Below, in pieces: positions 1 through 8,840 of a stretch of DNA of 63,836 bases (positions within the stretch are counted from its first letter, which is position 1; each line of letters starts with the position of its first letter). The DNA comes from an uncultured Alistipes sp. (GTDB lineage: Bacteria > Bacteroidota > Bacteroidia > Bacteroidales > Rikenellaceae): positions 1-63,836 of the forward strand of contig CAJGDC010000003.1 in assembly GCA_904502005.1 (NCBI GenBank), written 5' to 3'. A model generated the notes under the pieces. That model saw only the letters and a list, made by a program, of their open reading frames with translations, was not told where the DNA came from and did not search any database. Both the position numbers and the translations under genes were made by a program.

Positions 1-275
1 ACAAATGCCTTGAGCACCTGGTCTACGAGAATTACCAACGCTGCAATAACCACCAGCTGAACGATGATACGGATACGAGAAGGTACGCCGTTACGCAGCA
101 GTGACATTACAAGGTTAGAGAATGCAGTTACAACCATTACTGACAAGCCCATAACAATTGCAGGCTTGAGCTGTACGGTTACTGCCAAAGCTGAGCAGAT
201 ACCAAGAATCTGCACGATGACAGGGTTATTGCCACTAAGTGGTCCTGTCAGATTTTTCAAACTCTTACTTGCCAT
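1..275 (-). CDS. nqrD: Na+-translocating NADH:quinone reductase subunit D (partial)
   Basis: Only the first 91 codons are present; the gene runs off the left edge. NqrD is a membrane subunit of the Na+-pumping NADH:ubiquinone/menaquinone oxidoreductase, and with NqrE it forms part of the core that carries electrons across the membrane. The visible part starts MASKSLKNLTGPL and continues with two hydrophobic stretches, as in NqrD. The ATG lies 4 nt after the nqrC stop, so translation is probably coupled. The call rests on this similarity and on the nqrA-B-C order just upstream. NqrD and NqrE are paralogues, but the N-terminus and gene order favour NqrD. Confidence 0.9.
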   Translation of the reverse strand, partial: MASKSLKNLTGPLSGNNPVIVQILGICSALAVTVQLKPAIVMGLSVMVVTAFSNLVMSLLRNGVPSRIRIIVQLVVIAALVILVDQVLKAF

Positions 276-279
276 GGTT

Positions 280-1005
280 TTACTCATTTATAGTGTTAGA
301 CTCAGCCTCAACAGTAGCCACTGCAGCAGCGCGTGCAGCATCAAAGTAAGGCTTGTAATAATTAAGACAGTCAGAGATCATTGCTGTCACACCATCAGAG
401 GTCTTAGTACCACCGGTAATAGCATCTACCTCGTGTGGATTGCTCTTATCTGCGCCACCCTTCTTAAGTGTTACGCCGACAATAGCATCACCCTCATAGA
501 TAGTCTTACCTGGATACATTGCCTGGTGCTTTGGAGTAGTAATCTCTGCACCAAGACCTGGAGTCTCACCTGAGTGGTCAAGAACGATACCCTTAACGGT
601 ATTCATATCTGCATCAAGTGCGATATAACCCCAGATTGGGCCCCAAAGACCTGCGCCATAGAGAGGCACTACAACACCTGAAGTGGCAACGAAGATTGGA
701 TAACGCTGAGCAGCAAAGCTACCATTAAGGTCATTAAGAGCTGCAAACACCTCGTTTACATCCTCAGAGACTACTGCACCAGAAGCGTCAAGGATAACAG
801 CCTTTGTAATTACGCTATCGTAAGCAACTGTTGCTGGGTCCTCGCCAAGTGCCTTAACAATCTGTGTCTTCTTCTCGTTGAGCATATTTGCCTCCTGGCG
901 TGGCTTAAGGCCAAGCGCAGCAACTGAGAGCAATACTGCAACAACGACTACCATTACTACCGAGTAGATAATAATATAGGTATTACTATTTGTATTGAAT
1001 TTCAT
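280..1005 (-). CDS. nqrC: Na+-translocating NADH:quinone reductase subunit C
   Basis: NqrC, 241 residues, carries one covalently bound FMN in the sodium-pumping NADH:quinone reductase. One N-terminal membrane helix (about residues 11-31) anchors a periplasmic FMN-binding domain. The flavinylation motif reads DAITGGTKTS, and Thr200 is the expected FMN attachment residue; it varies slightly from the common S/T-G-A-T form. A purine-rich Shine-Dalgarno sequence, GGAGGAG, sits just upstream of the ATG and overlaps the end of nqrB, which is strong for this group and suggests translational coupling. The attached FMN implies a need for the ApbE flavin transferase, not found in this window. Confidence 0.95.
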   Translation of the reverse strand: MKFNTNSNTYIIIYSVVMVVVVAVLLSVAALGLKPRQEANMLNEKKTQIVKALGEDPATVAYDSVITKAVILDASGAVVSEDVNEVFAALNDLNGSFAAQRYPIFVATSGVVVPLYGAGLWGPIWGYIALDADMNTVKGIVLDHSGETPGLGAEITTPKHQAMYPGKTIYEGDAIVGVTLKKGGADKSNPHEVDAITGGTKTSDGVTAMISDCLNYYKPYFDAARAAAVATVEAESNTINE

Positions 1006-1016
1006 AGTCTCTCCTC

Positions 1017-2147
1017 CTACTTTACAGATTTAACACGATTAGCACGACGACGAATGTTTGCCTCAACAACGAAGTAGTCTACAAGTGGAGCAAGAGCATT
1101 CATAAACAGGATAGAGAGCATCATACCCTCTGGATATGCTGGGTTCACCTGACGGATAAGGATTGCAATAGCACCTGTCATGAAACCTACGATATACTTA
1201 CCAGTAGAGGTCTGAGCAGATGTTACAGGGTCAGTAGCCATAAAGACAGCACCGAAAGCAAAACCACCAACAAGAAGGTGATAGTATGCAGGATAGTCAA
1301 AACAGCCAAGTGCGCTGAACAGATATGCTGTTGCTGCACCACCGACAAATACTGAAACCATAGTCTTCCAAGATGCAATACCGGTAAAGAGCAGGATTGC
1401 TGCACCGATAAGGATTGCAAGGGTTGAAGTCTCACCGAATGAACCTGGGATAAAGCCGAGGAATGCATCGAGTGCGCTATACTGCATATTGCCAGTAGTT
1501 GCAAGCTGCTCGAGAGCAGTAGCACCTGTTACGCCATCAACCTGTGCACCCATCATTGTCCAGTCAGAGTACCAAACCTTCTCACCAGACATCTGTGGAG
1601 TGTATGCGAAGAATACGAATGCACGAGCAAGAACTGCAGGGTTGAATACATTCATACCAGTACCACCAAATACCTCCTTACCGAAGATAACTGCGAATGC
1701 AGTACCAAGAGCGACCATCCAAAGTGGAGTGCTAACTGGCATTACAAGTGGAATAAGCAGACCAGAAACAAGGAAGCCCTCGTTAATAGCGTGACCACGA
1801 AGCTGTGCTGCGGTGAACTCGATACCCAGACCTACGATATAAGTTGTAGCAATCATAGGAAGGATACGAACAAGACCGTAGAAGAATGCTGTCCAACCCT
1901 CAAGACCTACCTGGATACCGGTGTTGTAGCAACCGAAGAGCAGTGCAGGGATAAGAGCGATGACAACCATAATCATAGTACGCTTCATATCGTTACAGTC
2001 ACGAACATGAGCACCATGCTGAGTAGTCTTGTTAGGAACAAAAAGGAAAGTCTCGAATCCATCAAATGTAGACTCAAGGAAAGCCAGCTTACCTCCCTTA
2101 GAGAAAGTAGGCTTGAGTTTATCAACAATTGAACGAAGTGCCTTCAT
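1017..2147 (-). CDS. nqrB: Na+-translocating NADH:quinone reductase subunit B
   Basis: NqrB, 376 residues, is the large polytopic subunit that binds a second covalent FMN and riboflavin and takes part in Na+ transport. Many hydrophobic segments are visible between about residues 58 and 365. The FMN attachment motif TGAT is at 207-210 (Thr210). The start codon shares one base with the nqrA stop (TAATG overlap), and a good Shine-Dalgarno sequence (AAGGAGG) lies inside the end of nqrA. Length and hydrophobic pattern are normal for the family. Confidence 0.95.
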   Translation of the reverse strand: MKALRSIVDKLKPTFSKGGKLAFLESTFDGFETFLFVPNKTTQHGAHVRDCNDMKRTMIMVVIALIPALLFGCYNTGIQVGLEGWTAFFYGLVRILPMIATTYIVGLGIEFTAAQLRGHAINEGFLVSGLLIPLVMPVSTPLWMVALGTAFAVIFGKEVFGGTGMNVFNPAVLARAFVFFAYTPQMSGEKVWYSDWTMMGAQVDGVTGATALEQLATTGNMQYSALDAFLGFIPGSFGETSTLAILIGAAILLFTGIASWKTMVSVFVGGAATAYLFSALGCFDYPAYYHLLVGGFAFGAVFMATDPVTSAQTSTGKYIVGFMTGAIAILIRQVNPAYPEGMMLSILFMNALAPLVDYFVVEANIRRRANRVKSVK

Positions 2148-3490
2148 TACTCACCCTCCTTAATCATTAAGTTAATACCATTACGGATAATCTGCTGCAT
2201 CTCAGTCTTTGAAGGGTCAACGAACTCACAGAGAGCGAAGTCCTCCTCAACAACCTCATAGATACCCAGAGCCTCCATCTTATCCAAGTCTGCAGCCATG
2301 ATAGCCTTAAGCAGGTGCATTGGATATACATCCATAGGCAGATACTTCTCGTAAAGACCTGTAACAACGAAAGCACGCTCCTCACCATTAAGATTGGTAT
2401 CGAGATTGTACTTGCGGTTAGGGAACAACCAAGAGAAGTATGCGCGAGAAACTGAGAACTTGCTAAAGCGAGGCATAGCCCAGCCAAGAAGTTCGTAGTT
2501 ATCACCCTCAGGAATTACTGTAATCTGGTTTGCATAGTAACCAAGATAGCCATCCTTACCTACATTGCGACCAGTAAGAACATTACCAGAGATGTAACGA
2601 GCGTGTGCATCAGCTGCTACATTTCCATTGAGGATAGAGTCAAGCTTAGCACCAGCGATAACCTTTACATAAGCTGGAGCGCTAACCTCAGCACCGGTAA
2701 CTGCAATAGTGCGAGTCATGTCAACCTTGCCAGTAAGGAAGAGGCGACCGATAATAGCAACATCTGCATAGCCTACAGTCCACACCTTCTCACCCTTGTT
2801 GATTGGGTCGATATGGTGAATCTGTACACCAACATTACCTGCAGGGTGCTTACCCTGGAAGGCGTGAAGCTCAACACCTGCAAATGCAGGAGCTGCATCC
2901 TTAGCGTTATAGCTCAAGTGTACTTTGCCCTCTGTAAGGCGAGCCAGTACCTCAAAGCCCTTCTGCAAAGCCTGCTTGTCATCGGCAAGAGTGTAGCCGT
3001 AATCTGGAGCGAGCGGCGCAGAATCAAACGCAGATACAAAAATCGACTTAGGCATATCTGCTGGATTAGCAATAATGCCATACGGACGCTGAACGAGCAG
3101 TGTCCAAAGACCCGACTTAAGCAAAAGTTCTACAATCTGGTCACGGGTAGCAGTCTTGACATCAAGAGCACCAAACTCCTCGTAAGCGATAGTAGAGTCA
3201 GCAGCAATCTCAACAGCGAGGATACGGCGCTTCTCACCACGAACCACAGCGGCAACAGTACCGCTAACTGGTGAAGTGAAAACAACCGACGCGTTATTCT
3301 TGTTGAAGAACAACGGTGTACCTGCCTTAACTGCATCGCCAACCTTAACTAGCATCTTAGGAACGATACCCTCAAAGTCCAGTGGCGAAACCGCATAAGT
3401 AGAAGCCAAACCGAGGACGGTTGTCTTCTTCTCTGCAGCACCCTGCAACTTGATATCCAAACCTTTGCACAGCTTAATAGTTTTTGACAT
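2147..3490 (-). CDS. nqrA: Na+-translocating NADH:quinone reductase subunit A
   Basis: NqrA, 447 residues, is the peripheral, quinone-associated subunit of the sodium pump and the first gene of the nqr operon. The N-terminus (KLCKGLDIKLQGA) and a Lys/Gly-rich biotinyl-lipoyl-like region around residues 30-75 are typical. The ATG at 3490 is chosen because it gives the family's usual length and N-terminus. The gene is divergent from the TatD-like gene, leaving 125 bp for both upstream regions. The operon couples NADH oxidation in the cytoplasm to Na+ export and quinone reduction, as in fumarate-respiring Bacteroidales. Confidence 0.95.
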   Translation of the reverse strand: MSKTIKLCKGLDIKLQGAAEKKTTVLGLASTYAVSPLDFEGIVPKMLVKVGDAVKAGTPLFFNKNNASVVFTSPVSGTVAAVVRGEKRRILAVEIAADSTIAYEEFGALDVKTATRDQIVELLLKSGLWTLLVQRPYGIIANPADMPKSIFVSAFDSAPLAPDYGYTLADDKQALQKGFEVLARLTEGKVHLSYNAKDAAPAFAGVELHAFQGKHPAGNVGVQIHHIDPINKGEKVWTVGYADVAIIGRLFLTGKVDMTRTIAVTGAEVSAPAYVKVIAGAKLDSILNGNVAADAHARYISGNVLTGRNVGKDGYLGYYANQITVIPEGDNYELLGWAMPRFSKFSVSRAYFSWLFPNRKYNLDTNLNGEERAFVVTGLYEKYLPMDVYPMHLLKAIMAADLDKMEALGIYEVVEEDFALCEFVDPSKTEMQQIIRNGINLMIKEGE

Positions 3491-3551
3491 TGTTAAAACT
3501 GTTTTAATGTTTGATGTTTATAATATGTGATTAAATAGACATTTTCGCCCG

Positions 3552-3559
3552 CGAAGATA
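3552..3559 (-). promoter_or_regulatory. Possible -7 box for nqrA
   Basis: On the minus strand this reads TATCTTCG, one base off the Bacteroidota -7 consensus TAnnTTTG, about 60 nt before the nqrA ATG. I see no convincing -33 TTTG at the right distance, so this is tentative. Confidence 0.35.
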
Positions 3560-3615
3560 CTACTTTTTTTTCACTTATCCGCAGTTTATCGCACTTTTTT
3601 TACTATTTTTGCCTT

Positions 3616-4197
3616 ATGATAATCAATATTCACACTCATACACCTAAGCAGAGCGAACAGACACTCTCAACAATAGGCATTCACCCCTACCATGCAAGTA
3701 GTGCCTCCACGGACTCTATCCTCTCTATAGAGAGGCAGGCATTAGGGTTTGATGCCATTGGCGAAATAGGCTTAGACTACTCGTGTGGTGTCGAGCGCGA
3801 TAGCCAGATTTTGGTATTCAAGGCTCAATTAGAGGTTGCACAGCAGTACAATAAAGGGGTTGTATTACATTGCGTCAAGGCATTTGAACAGGTTATGGAC
3901 ATACTAAAAAAGTATCGTCTAAAGTTTGTCATCTTCCACGGCTTTATCGGCTCACCCGAGCAGGCTCTCAGGGCCACAGAGCGTGGATACTACCTCTCGT
4001 TTGGCGAGCGTACATTTCGTTCACCTAAAAGCATGGAGGCGATGAGAGCAATCCCAATTGACCACCTATTTTTAGAGACAGACGAGAGCCACGTAGCAAT
4101 TGAAGATATATACAGCAAGGCGAGTGAAATTCTAGCCTTACCAAAGAATATGTTAGAGTACATAATAAACGAAAATTTTAAGCATATATGTGGTTAG
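3616..4197 (+). CDS. TatD family metal-dependent hydrolase (short form)
   Basis: This 193-residue TatD-like protein is shorter than the usual 255-265 residues. The TIM-barrel metal-binding signs are present in order: the N-terminal HTHT motif (residues 6-9), GEIGLDYS with its Glu, HCVKAF, FHGFIGS, and a late LETDES. TatD enzymes are Mg2+-dependent nucleases or related hydrolases. The missing length seems spread between the conserved motifs rather than removed from one end. It overlaps tcdA by 10 nt, so the two are probably coupled. The ATG at 3616 must be the start, because HxH follows at once. A TATTTTTG sequence ends only 4 nt before this ATG. Confidence 0.85.
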   Translation: MIINIHTHTPKQSEQTLSTIGIHPYHASSASTDSILSIERQALGFDAIGEIGLDYSCGVERDSQILVFKAQLEVAQQYNKGVVLHCVKAFEQVMDILKKYRLKFVIFHGFIGSPEQALRATERGYYLSFGERTFRSPKSMEAMRAIPIDHLFLETDESHVAIEDIYSKASEILALPKNMLEYIINENFKHICG

Positions 4198-4907
4198 AAC
4201 GCAGCGAACTTTTACTTGGCAAAGAGGGTTTGGAGCGACTTAAGCAAGCAAATATTCTTGTTGTCGGAGTTGGTGGAGTAGGTGCATACGCTGCCGAGAT
4301 GTTAGTGCGTGCCGGTATTGGAAAAATCACCATTGCAGATAGCGATACGGTAAGCCTCAGCAACATAAACCGACAGCTCATCGCACTGCACTCAACAGTA
4401 GGCAGACAAAAGACCGAGGTGCTTGCAGAGCGACTGAGGGATATAAATCCCCAGCTTGAGCTGCACGTTGTACCAGAGTATATCAAGGATGAAAAGACAG
4501 ACGAGATATTAGAGAGTCAGCAGTTTGACTACATCGTGGATGCAATAGACACCCTATCGCCTAAGTTAGCGCTTATCAAGGGTGCTCTCGACCGCAATAT
4601 CCCACTTGTCAGCTCGATGGGTGCAGGGGCAAAGCTCGACCCGACAAAGATGGAGATTTGCGACATCTCAAAGACTCACCACTGCCCTCTTGCACATATG
4701 CTCCGCAAACGACTACACAAGATGGGCATACGTCGCGGATTTAAGGCTGTATTCTCTGCCGAGCCACCCGTTGAGGGGGCGATGATTCTATGCGAGGAGC
4801 AGAATAAGAAGTCAAATGTGGGTACAATATCCTACCTTCCTGCCCTCTTCGGCATAGGATGTGCCTCAGTTGTAATCAGAGACTTAACCGAAATAAAAAC
4901 TGAATAA
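4188..4907 (+). CDS. tcdA: tRNA threonylcarbamoyladenosine dehydratase (ThiF/E1-like)
   Basis: This 239-residue protein of the ThiF/MoeB/E1 superfamily matches TcdA (CsdL), which uses ATP to cyclise t6A37 of ANN-decoding tRNAs into ct6A. The N-terminal nucleotide-binding glycines (VVGVGGVGAYAAEML, about residues 25-39) are followed by SLSNINRQ, which contains the Arg/Asn usual in ATP-binding adenylating enzymes. The later GAGAKLDPT and DPTKMEICDISKTHHCPLA region fits TcdA better than MoeB or ThiF; no zinc-binding CxxC pairs are seen. It overlaps the TatD-like gene and ends 2 nt before the dehydrogenase gene. Confidence 0.9.
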   Translation: MWLERSELLLGKEGLERLKQANILVVGVGGVGAYAAEMLVRAGIGKITIADSDTVSLSNINRQLIALHSTVGRQKTEVLAERLRDINPQLELHVVPEYIKDEKTDEILESQQFDYIVDAIDTLSPKLALIKGALDRNIPLVSSMGAGAKLDPTKMEICDISKTHHCPLAHMLRKRLHKMGIRRGFKAVFSAEPPVEGAMILCEEQNKKSNVGTISYLPALFGIGCASVVIRDLTEIKTE

Positions 4908-4909
4908 CT

Positions 4910-5851
4910 ATGATAAAAATTGTATTTTTAGACGAATATTCACTCGGTGGTTACGACCTAAGTGCTATTAAATCTTTAGGTGAATATATTGGTTACGACC
5001 GCACCACACCAGAGCAGACCCTTGAACGTTGTAAAGATGCTACAGTTGTAATTACCAACAAGGTCTACATCTCTGGTCAGATGATGTCACAGTTACCAAA
5101 TCTCAAGCTTATTGCTATAGCTGCTACGGGAATGAACAATGTGGAGTTAGATGCTGCTGCAGAGATTGGTATTGAGGTTAAGAATGTCTCTGGCTACTCA
5201 ACTTACTCCGTTGCTGAGGCAACTTTAGGAGCAGCATTATCGCTACTGCGTAACTCGGCATACTACGACAACTATTTCAAAAGTGGAGCCTATGCTGCCA
5301 CAAATGACATCTTCCACTCTGGTCGTCCAATCTCGATGTTAAGAGGTAAAAACTGGGGTATCATAGGGCTTGGGGCAATTGGCCATCAGGTGGCACACCT
5401 TGCCGAGGCATTTGGCTGCAATATTGCATATTCATCCACTTCAGGCGTAGTAAGAGAGGAGCGATATGTTCATAAAAATTTATCTGAGCTTCTACAATGG
5501 GCAGATGTCATCTCGATACACTCACCACTCAATGCAAAGACTGCTGGACTTATCGGCAAATCCGAACTTGAGCAGATGAAATCAACAGCGATAATTATCA
5601 ACGTTGCTCGTGGTGGAATTATTGACGAGCAGGCACTTGCCGATGCTCTTAACAATCGCAACATAGCAGCTGCGGCATTAGATGTATTTTCAAGTGAACC
5701 ACTCCACAGTTCGCCGCTATACAGCCTAAACGACCCGTATACTCTTCTGGCCTCACCACACACAGCATGGGCGGCAGATGACGCGGTAAAACTACTTATT
5801 GATGGCATAGCGGCAAATATTAAAAACTTTTTGCTATCTTTGCCCCAATAA
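4910..5851 (+). CDS. NAD-dependent D-2-hydroxyacid dehydrogenase
   Basis: A 313-residue protein of the D-isomer-specific 2-hydroxyacid dehydrogenase family. It shows the NAD-binding GLGAIG motif (about 153-158), the catalytic-region signature NVARGGIIDE with its Arg, a Glu near SSEPLH, and the catalytic His in SPHTAW. Hydroxypyruvate/glycerate reductases are the nearest type, but the substrate cannot be read from the sequence. It follows tcdA by 2 nt and is probably co-transcribed with it. The lysA promoter candidate lies inside its last codons. It is distinct from the second family member at 50807, sharing only the fold and motifs. Confidence 0.88.
   Translation: MIKIVFLDEYSLGGYDLSAIKSLGEYIGYDRTTPEQTLERCKDATVVITNKVYISGQMMSQLPNLKLIAIAATGMNNVELDAAAEIGIEVKNVSGYSTYSVAEATLGAALSLLRNSAYYDNYFKSGAYAATNDIFHSGRPISMLRGKNWGIIGLGAIGHQVAHLAEAFGCNIAYSSTSGVVREERYVHKNLSELLQWADVISIHSPLNAKTAGLIGKSELEQMKSTAIIINVARGGIIDEQALADALNNRNIAAAALDVFSSEPLHSSPLYSLNDPYTLLASPHTAWAADDAVKLLIDGIAANIKNFLLSLPQ
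5835..5842 (+). promoter_or_regulatory. Candidate -7 box upstream of lysA
   Basis: TATCTTTG is an exact match to TAnnTTTG, inside the end of the preceding gene and about 37 nt before the lysA ATG. No matching -33 TTTG is present at 19-21 bp. Confidence 0.4.
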
Positions 5852-5878
5852 TTTATTACACTAAACAAAAGTTAGGTT

Positions 5879-7036
5879 ATGTTAAGTAGGCAGGTTGCCG
5901 ATAAACTGGCAAAGTACGAAACCCCATTCTATCTTTATGATATTGAGCTGCTCAATCAGACACTTGAGAGTCTGATGAGCATAGCAAACAAGTATAGCTA
6001 TAAAATTCACTATGCCATCAAGGCTAACTACGATGCGCGTCTATTGCAGATTATTCGCAAATATGGTGTGGGTATAGATTGCGCAAGTGGAAACGAGGTT
6101 CGTTGCGCTATTGAGGCGGGGTTTGACCCAAAATCTATCGTATACGCCGGTGTTGGCAAGCGCGACAAGGAGATTCGCTACGCCATTGAGCAGAATATTC
6201 TTGCAATAAACTGTGAGTCGATTGAGGAGATAGACCTTGTAAATGAGCTTGCTGCTGAGGCTGGCAAGGTGGTCAATATCGCCCTACGTGTAAATCCTGA
6301 CATTGACCCAAAGACCAACCACTGCATTGATACCGGTCAGGCAGATAGTAAGTTTGGCATCTCTTACGAGGAGATTCTCTCAAGTGTGGAGCATATCCGC
6401 TCACTGAAGAATATCCTTGTAATCGGTATGCACATCCACATTGGTTCACAGATTCGCGAGTTGCACGTCTTTGAGAATATGTGCAACAAGGTCAATGTCA
6501 TTGTAGACAACCTCACAAAGCTCGGATTTGAGATTGAGTTTGTAGATGTTGGTGGCGGATTGGGTGTAAATTACGACATGCCTGAGAATGAGCCAATACC
6601 AAACTTCGCATCTGTTTTTGCCATTATCAAGCAGCACCTCAAGGTTGGTAATCGCGAGGTACACTTTGAGTTTGGTCGTTCTATTATTGCGCAGTGTGGA
6701 GAGCTGATTACCAAGGTATTGTACAATAAAACTACCGCTACTGGTCGCCGTCTTGTGATTGTTGATGGTAGTATGACAGAGCTCATTCGTCCAGCACTTT
6801 ACGGTTCATATCACAACATTGAGAATATCACCTCACAGGCAGAGCAGCGCCTTAAGTACACAATTGTAGGCACAGCGTGTGAGTCAACTGATGTCTTTGA
6901 CGAGAATGTATCACTACCACTGACTAAACGAGGCGATTTGCTTACAATCAAGTCGGCTGGCGCGTACGGAATGTCTATGGCATCAAGGTACAACCAGCAT
7001 GACCTGCCAGGTGCTGTGTATAGCGACGAGTTATAA
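5879..7036 (+). CDS. lysA: Diaminopimelate decarboxylase
   Basis: LysA, 385 residues, a PLP enzyme that decarboxylates meso-diaminopimelate to L-lysine, the last step of lysine synthesis; it also draws on the peptidoglycan precursor pool. The fold type III features are visible: HYAIKANYD with the PLP lysine (about residue 48), MHIHIGSQI, the glycine-rich GGGLGVNYD, FGRSII in place of PGR, and GTACESTDVF, the usual C-terminal Cys-Glu-Ser substrate motif. Length is slightly short but normal in Bacteroidales. The start gives the standard N-terminus (TPFYLYD near residue 18). Confidence 0.95.
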   Translation: MLSRQVADKLAKYETPFYLYDIELLNQTLESLMSIANKYSYKIHYAIKANYDARLLQIIRKYGVGIDCASGNEVRCAIEAGFDPKSIVYAGVGKRDKEIRYAIEQNILAINCESIEEIDLVNELAAEAGKVVNIALRVNPDIDPKTNHCIDTGQADSKFGISYEEILSSVEHIRSLKNILVIGMHIHIGSQIRELHVFENMCNKVNVIVDNLTKLGFEIEFVDVGGGLGVNYDMPENEPIPNFASVFAIIKQHLKVGNREVHFEFGRSIIAQCGELITKVLYNKTTATGRRLVIVDGSMTELIRPALYGSYHNIENITSQAEQRLKYTIVGTACESTDVFDENVSLPLTKRGDLLTIKSAGAYGMSMASRYNQHDLPGAVYSDEL

Positions 7037-7060
7037 AAAACGAAAAAAATTTGATTTTTC

Positions 7061-7091
7061 TTTGATTAATGCATAATTTTTGTTATTTTTG
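7061..7091 (+). promoter_or_regulatory. Promoter of the DUF6562-like lipoprotein gene
   Basis: TTTG (7061-7064), 19 bp, then TATTTTTG (7084-7091): a full match to the Bacteroidota housekeeping promoter. Transcription should start near 7098, which leaves only about 8 nt before the first ATG (7106) and about 32 nt before the ATG at 7130. Confidence 0.75.
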
Positions 7092-7129
7092 TGCGATAAC
7101 AAAACATGCATATACGAATCAATTTATTT

Positions 7130-8068
7130 ATGTCTAAGTTTTTCCATGCCATACTTGCTGTGGTTGTGCTGTTTACCACATCGTGTATGAAGGAGGAGAA
7201 TAGCTCCTATGTTACTCTTACCGCCGACCTTGGTGGTATTGAGTCGCGTGCTATTGCCGATGGAACAACTGTAAACCAAATTGCTTGGGCTGTATATGCT
7301 TCAGGCAACGACACCCCTCTGAACAACCTATGGGGAACAATGCCGCTGAGCAATCGTCAGGCAACGCTTGACCTACGTCTTGCCAATGGCAAGAGTTATG
7401 ACGTTGTCTTCTTTGCTTACTACACAGAAAATCCTAGTCAGACAGTAGAGATTCACGGAGAAATTAACCCGCTCTACTACGACCTGTCATTCGCTGACAA
7501 GAGCATCACTGTCAAGTACGACAATGCAACTGCAAACGATGAGAAGCGTGACTGCTTCTGGCATACCGTGCGTGGTATGAAGGTTGAGGGGGCTGCAAAT
7601 AGAACCTTCAAGCTCACCCGTCCACTTGCTCAGTTGAATTTGGGTGTTACGGAGACAGACTACAACACAGCTCTTAACTCTGAGTTCAGAATCGCCAATA
7701 CTGAGATTACCGTTGATAGTTACACTAAGTTCAACATCTTTGACGGCACGCTCTCGGAGTTGAAGCCTACAACTATCACCTTTGCCGGTGCACAGACTCC
7801 TCTATATTCAGATGAGTATTTGGTTATTGATGGTCAGAGCGAGCGCTACAAGTATCTTGCAACCACCTATCTACTTGTAGACCAAAAGTGCACAAGCAAT
7901 GTTTCTGTAAAGATTTGGGACAATAGCGGCTTTGAGCTACACACACTAAATTACAGCTTTGTTCCTTTCCAGCGTAACTATCGCACAAATATCATCGGAC
8001 ACCTCCTCACAAATCCAAACCTATTTACAATTGTTGTTGAGAAGAAGTTTGACGGCGACAGCGAATAA
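7130..8068 (+). CDS. DUF6562-like (fimbrillin-type) lipoprotein
   Basis: A 312-residue exported lipoprotein. The start at 7130 is preferred over 7106 because it gives a compact signal peptide ending in FTTSC, a lipobox, and a reasonable leader. The body resembles residues about 28-305 of the 979-residue protein at 25363: both have a NDEKRD/NDNKRD motif before an aromatic, RPLAQLN/RPFGQLN, and a closing NYRTNI(I/L)G-LLT segment followed by FT(I/V)V. I assign it to the DUF6562 family of Bacteroidales surface proteins related to fimbrillins. Its job is unknown; pilus-like or adhesive roles are inferred from that family. It has its own promoter and a strong terminator. Confidence 0.8.
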   Translation: MSKFFHAILAVVVLFTTSCMKEENSSYVTLTADLGGIESRAIADGTTVNQIAWAVYASGNDTPLNNLWGTMPLSNRQATLDLRLANGKSYDVVFFAYYTENPSQTVEIHGEINPLYYDLSFADKSITVKYDNATANDEKRDCFWHTVRGMKVEGAANRTFKLTRPLAQLNLGVTETDYNTALNSEFRIANTEITVDSYTKFNIFDGTLSELKPTTITFAGAQTPLYSDEYLVIDGQSERYKYLATTYLLVDQKCTSNVSVKIWDNSGFELHTLNYSFVPFQRNYRTNIIGHLLTNPNLFTIVVEKKFDGDSE

Positions 8069-8082
8069 TGCAACAAATAGAC

Positions 8083-8123
8083 AAAAAAATACCATTAAGC
8101 AGAATGCTTAATGGTATTTTTTT
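8083..8123. terminator. Bidirectional terminator
   Basis: A 12-bp perfect stem (ATACCATTAAGC, 8089-8100, with 8106-8117), loop AGAAT, is flanked by an A-tract on the left and a T-tract on the right. It serves the converging lipoprotein gene and the minus-strand methylase gene. Confidence 0.9.
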
Positions 8124-8126
8124 GCT

Positions 8127-8837
8127 TTAGCCAATGATAAATATTGCCGGGCGCTTTTGAATATCTGGCAACGAACTCTTTTGCCACTGAGCCACACTCT
8201 GTGTACGGATATATTCACTTTGCGAAGTGATATCACAAGCTATACACAGACGAGTATCAGGATTGAGCGTTTTGAGCATCTGCTCAAGGAGTTTAACATT
8301 ACGATATGGAGCCTCGATAAATAGCTGCGACTGATGTTCAGCACGCGCACGAGACTCAAGGCGTTTAATGGTCTTGCTACGCTCTGGCTCCTTAATCGGG
8401 AGGTAGCCATTAAAAGCAAAAGATTGTCCACTCAATCCCGACGCCATCACTGCCATAAGTATTGATGAGGGGCCAACAAGTGGAACAACGCGAATATTAT
8501 GCTTATGACACAGTTCAACAACCGCCTGACCAGGGTCAGCAACAGCAGGCACTCCCGCCTCAGATATCACACCAGCACTACGTCCAGCCTTTAGAGGCTC
8601 AATCATCTTTGCAATCTCAGTTGGGGAGGTCGTATGCTCATTCAGCTCGACAAAGGTTGCATCGTCAATAGCACGTGCGTATCCACTCTTAGAGAGGAAT
8701 CGGCGTGCAGAACGTGTATTCTCAACGATGAAGTAGTCTAAGCTATTGATAATCGCCTGATTTGACGCAGGTGTTACGTCCGCAACGGCGGTATCATCAG
8801 ATATTGGACAAGGAATTAGATATAATGTTGCACTCAT
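8127..8837 (-). CDS. SAM-dependent methyltransferase, RsmI-like tetrapyrrole-methylase fold
   Basis: A 236-residue protein of the tetrapyrrole methylase (TP-methylase) fold, resembling RsmI, which 2'-O-methylates C1402 of 16S rRNA. Family features are the N-terminal LYLIPCPISDD, FIVENTRSARRFL, the glycine-rich GVISEAGVPAVADPGQ, VPLVGPSSILMAVMASG, and LFIEAPYRN. It differs from classic RsmI (about 280 residues), which begins LYLVATPIGN; this form lacks the C-terminal extension, and Bacteroidales often have both. So the substrate may differ. It is the last gene of the minus-strand operon, 3 nt after murF-alr. Confidence 0.82.
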   Translation of the reverse strand: MSATLYLIPCPISDDTAVADVTPASNQAIINSLDYFIVENTRSARRFLSKSGYARAIDDATFVELNEHTTSPTEIAKMIEPLKAGRSAGVISEAGVPAVADPGQAVVELCHKHNIRVVPLVGPSSILMAVMASGLSGQSFAFNGYLPIKEPERSKTIKRLESRARAEHQSQLFIEAPYRNVKLLEQMLKTLNPDTRLCIACDITSQSEYIRTQSVAQWQKSSLPDIQKRPAIFIIG

Positions 8838-8840
8838 AGT

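Noticed and set aside
1489..2132. Plus-strand frames inside nqrB
   Set aside because: Antisense shadows with no signal; nqrB motifs are clear on the minus strand.
7106..7129. Upstream ATG for the DUF6562-like gene
   Set aside because: The predicted transcript start leaves about 8 nt before it; the next ATG gives a better lipoprotein signal.
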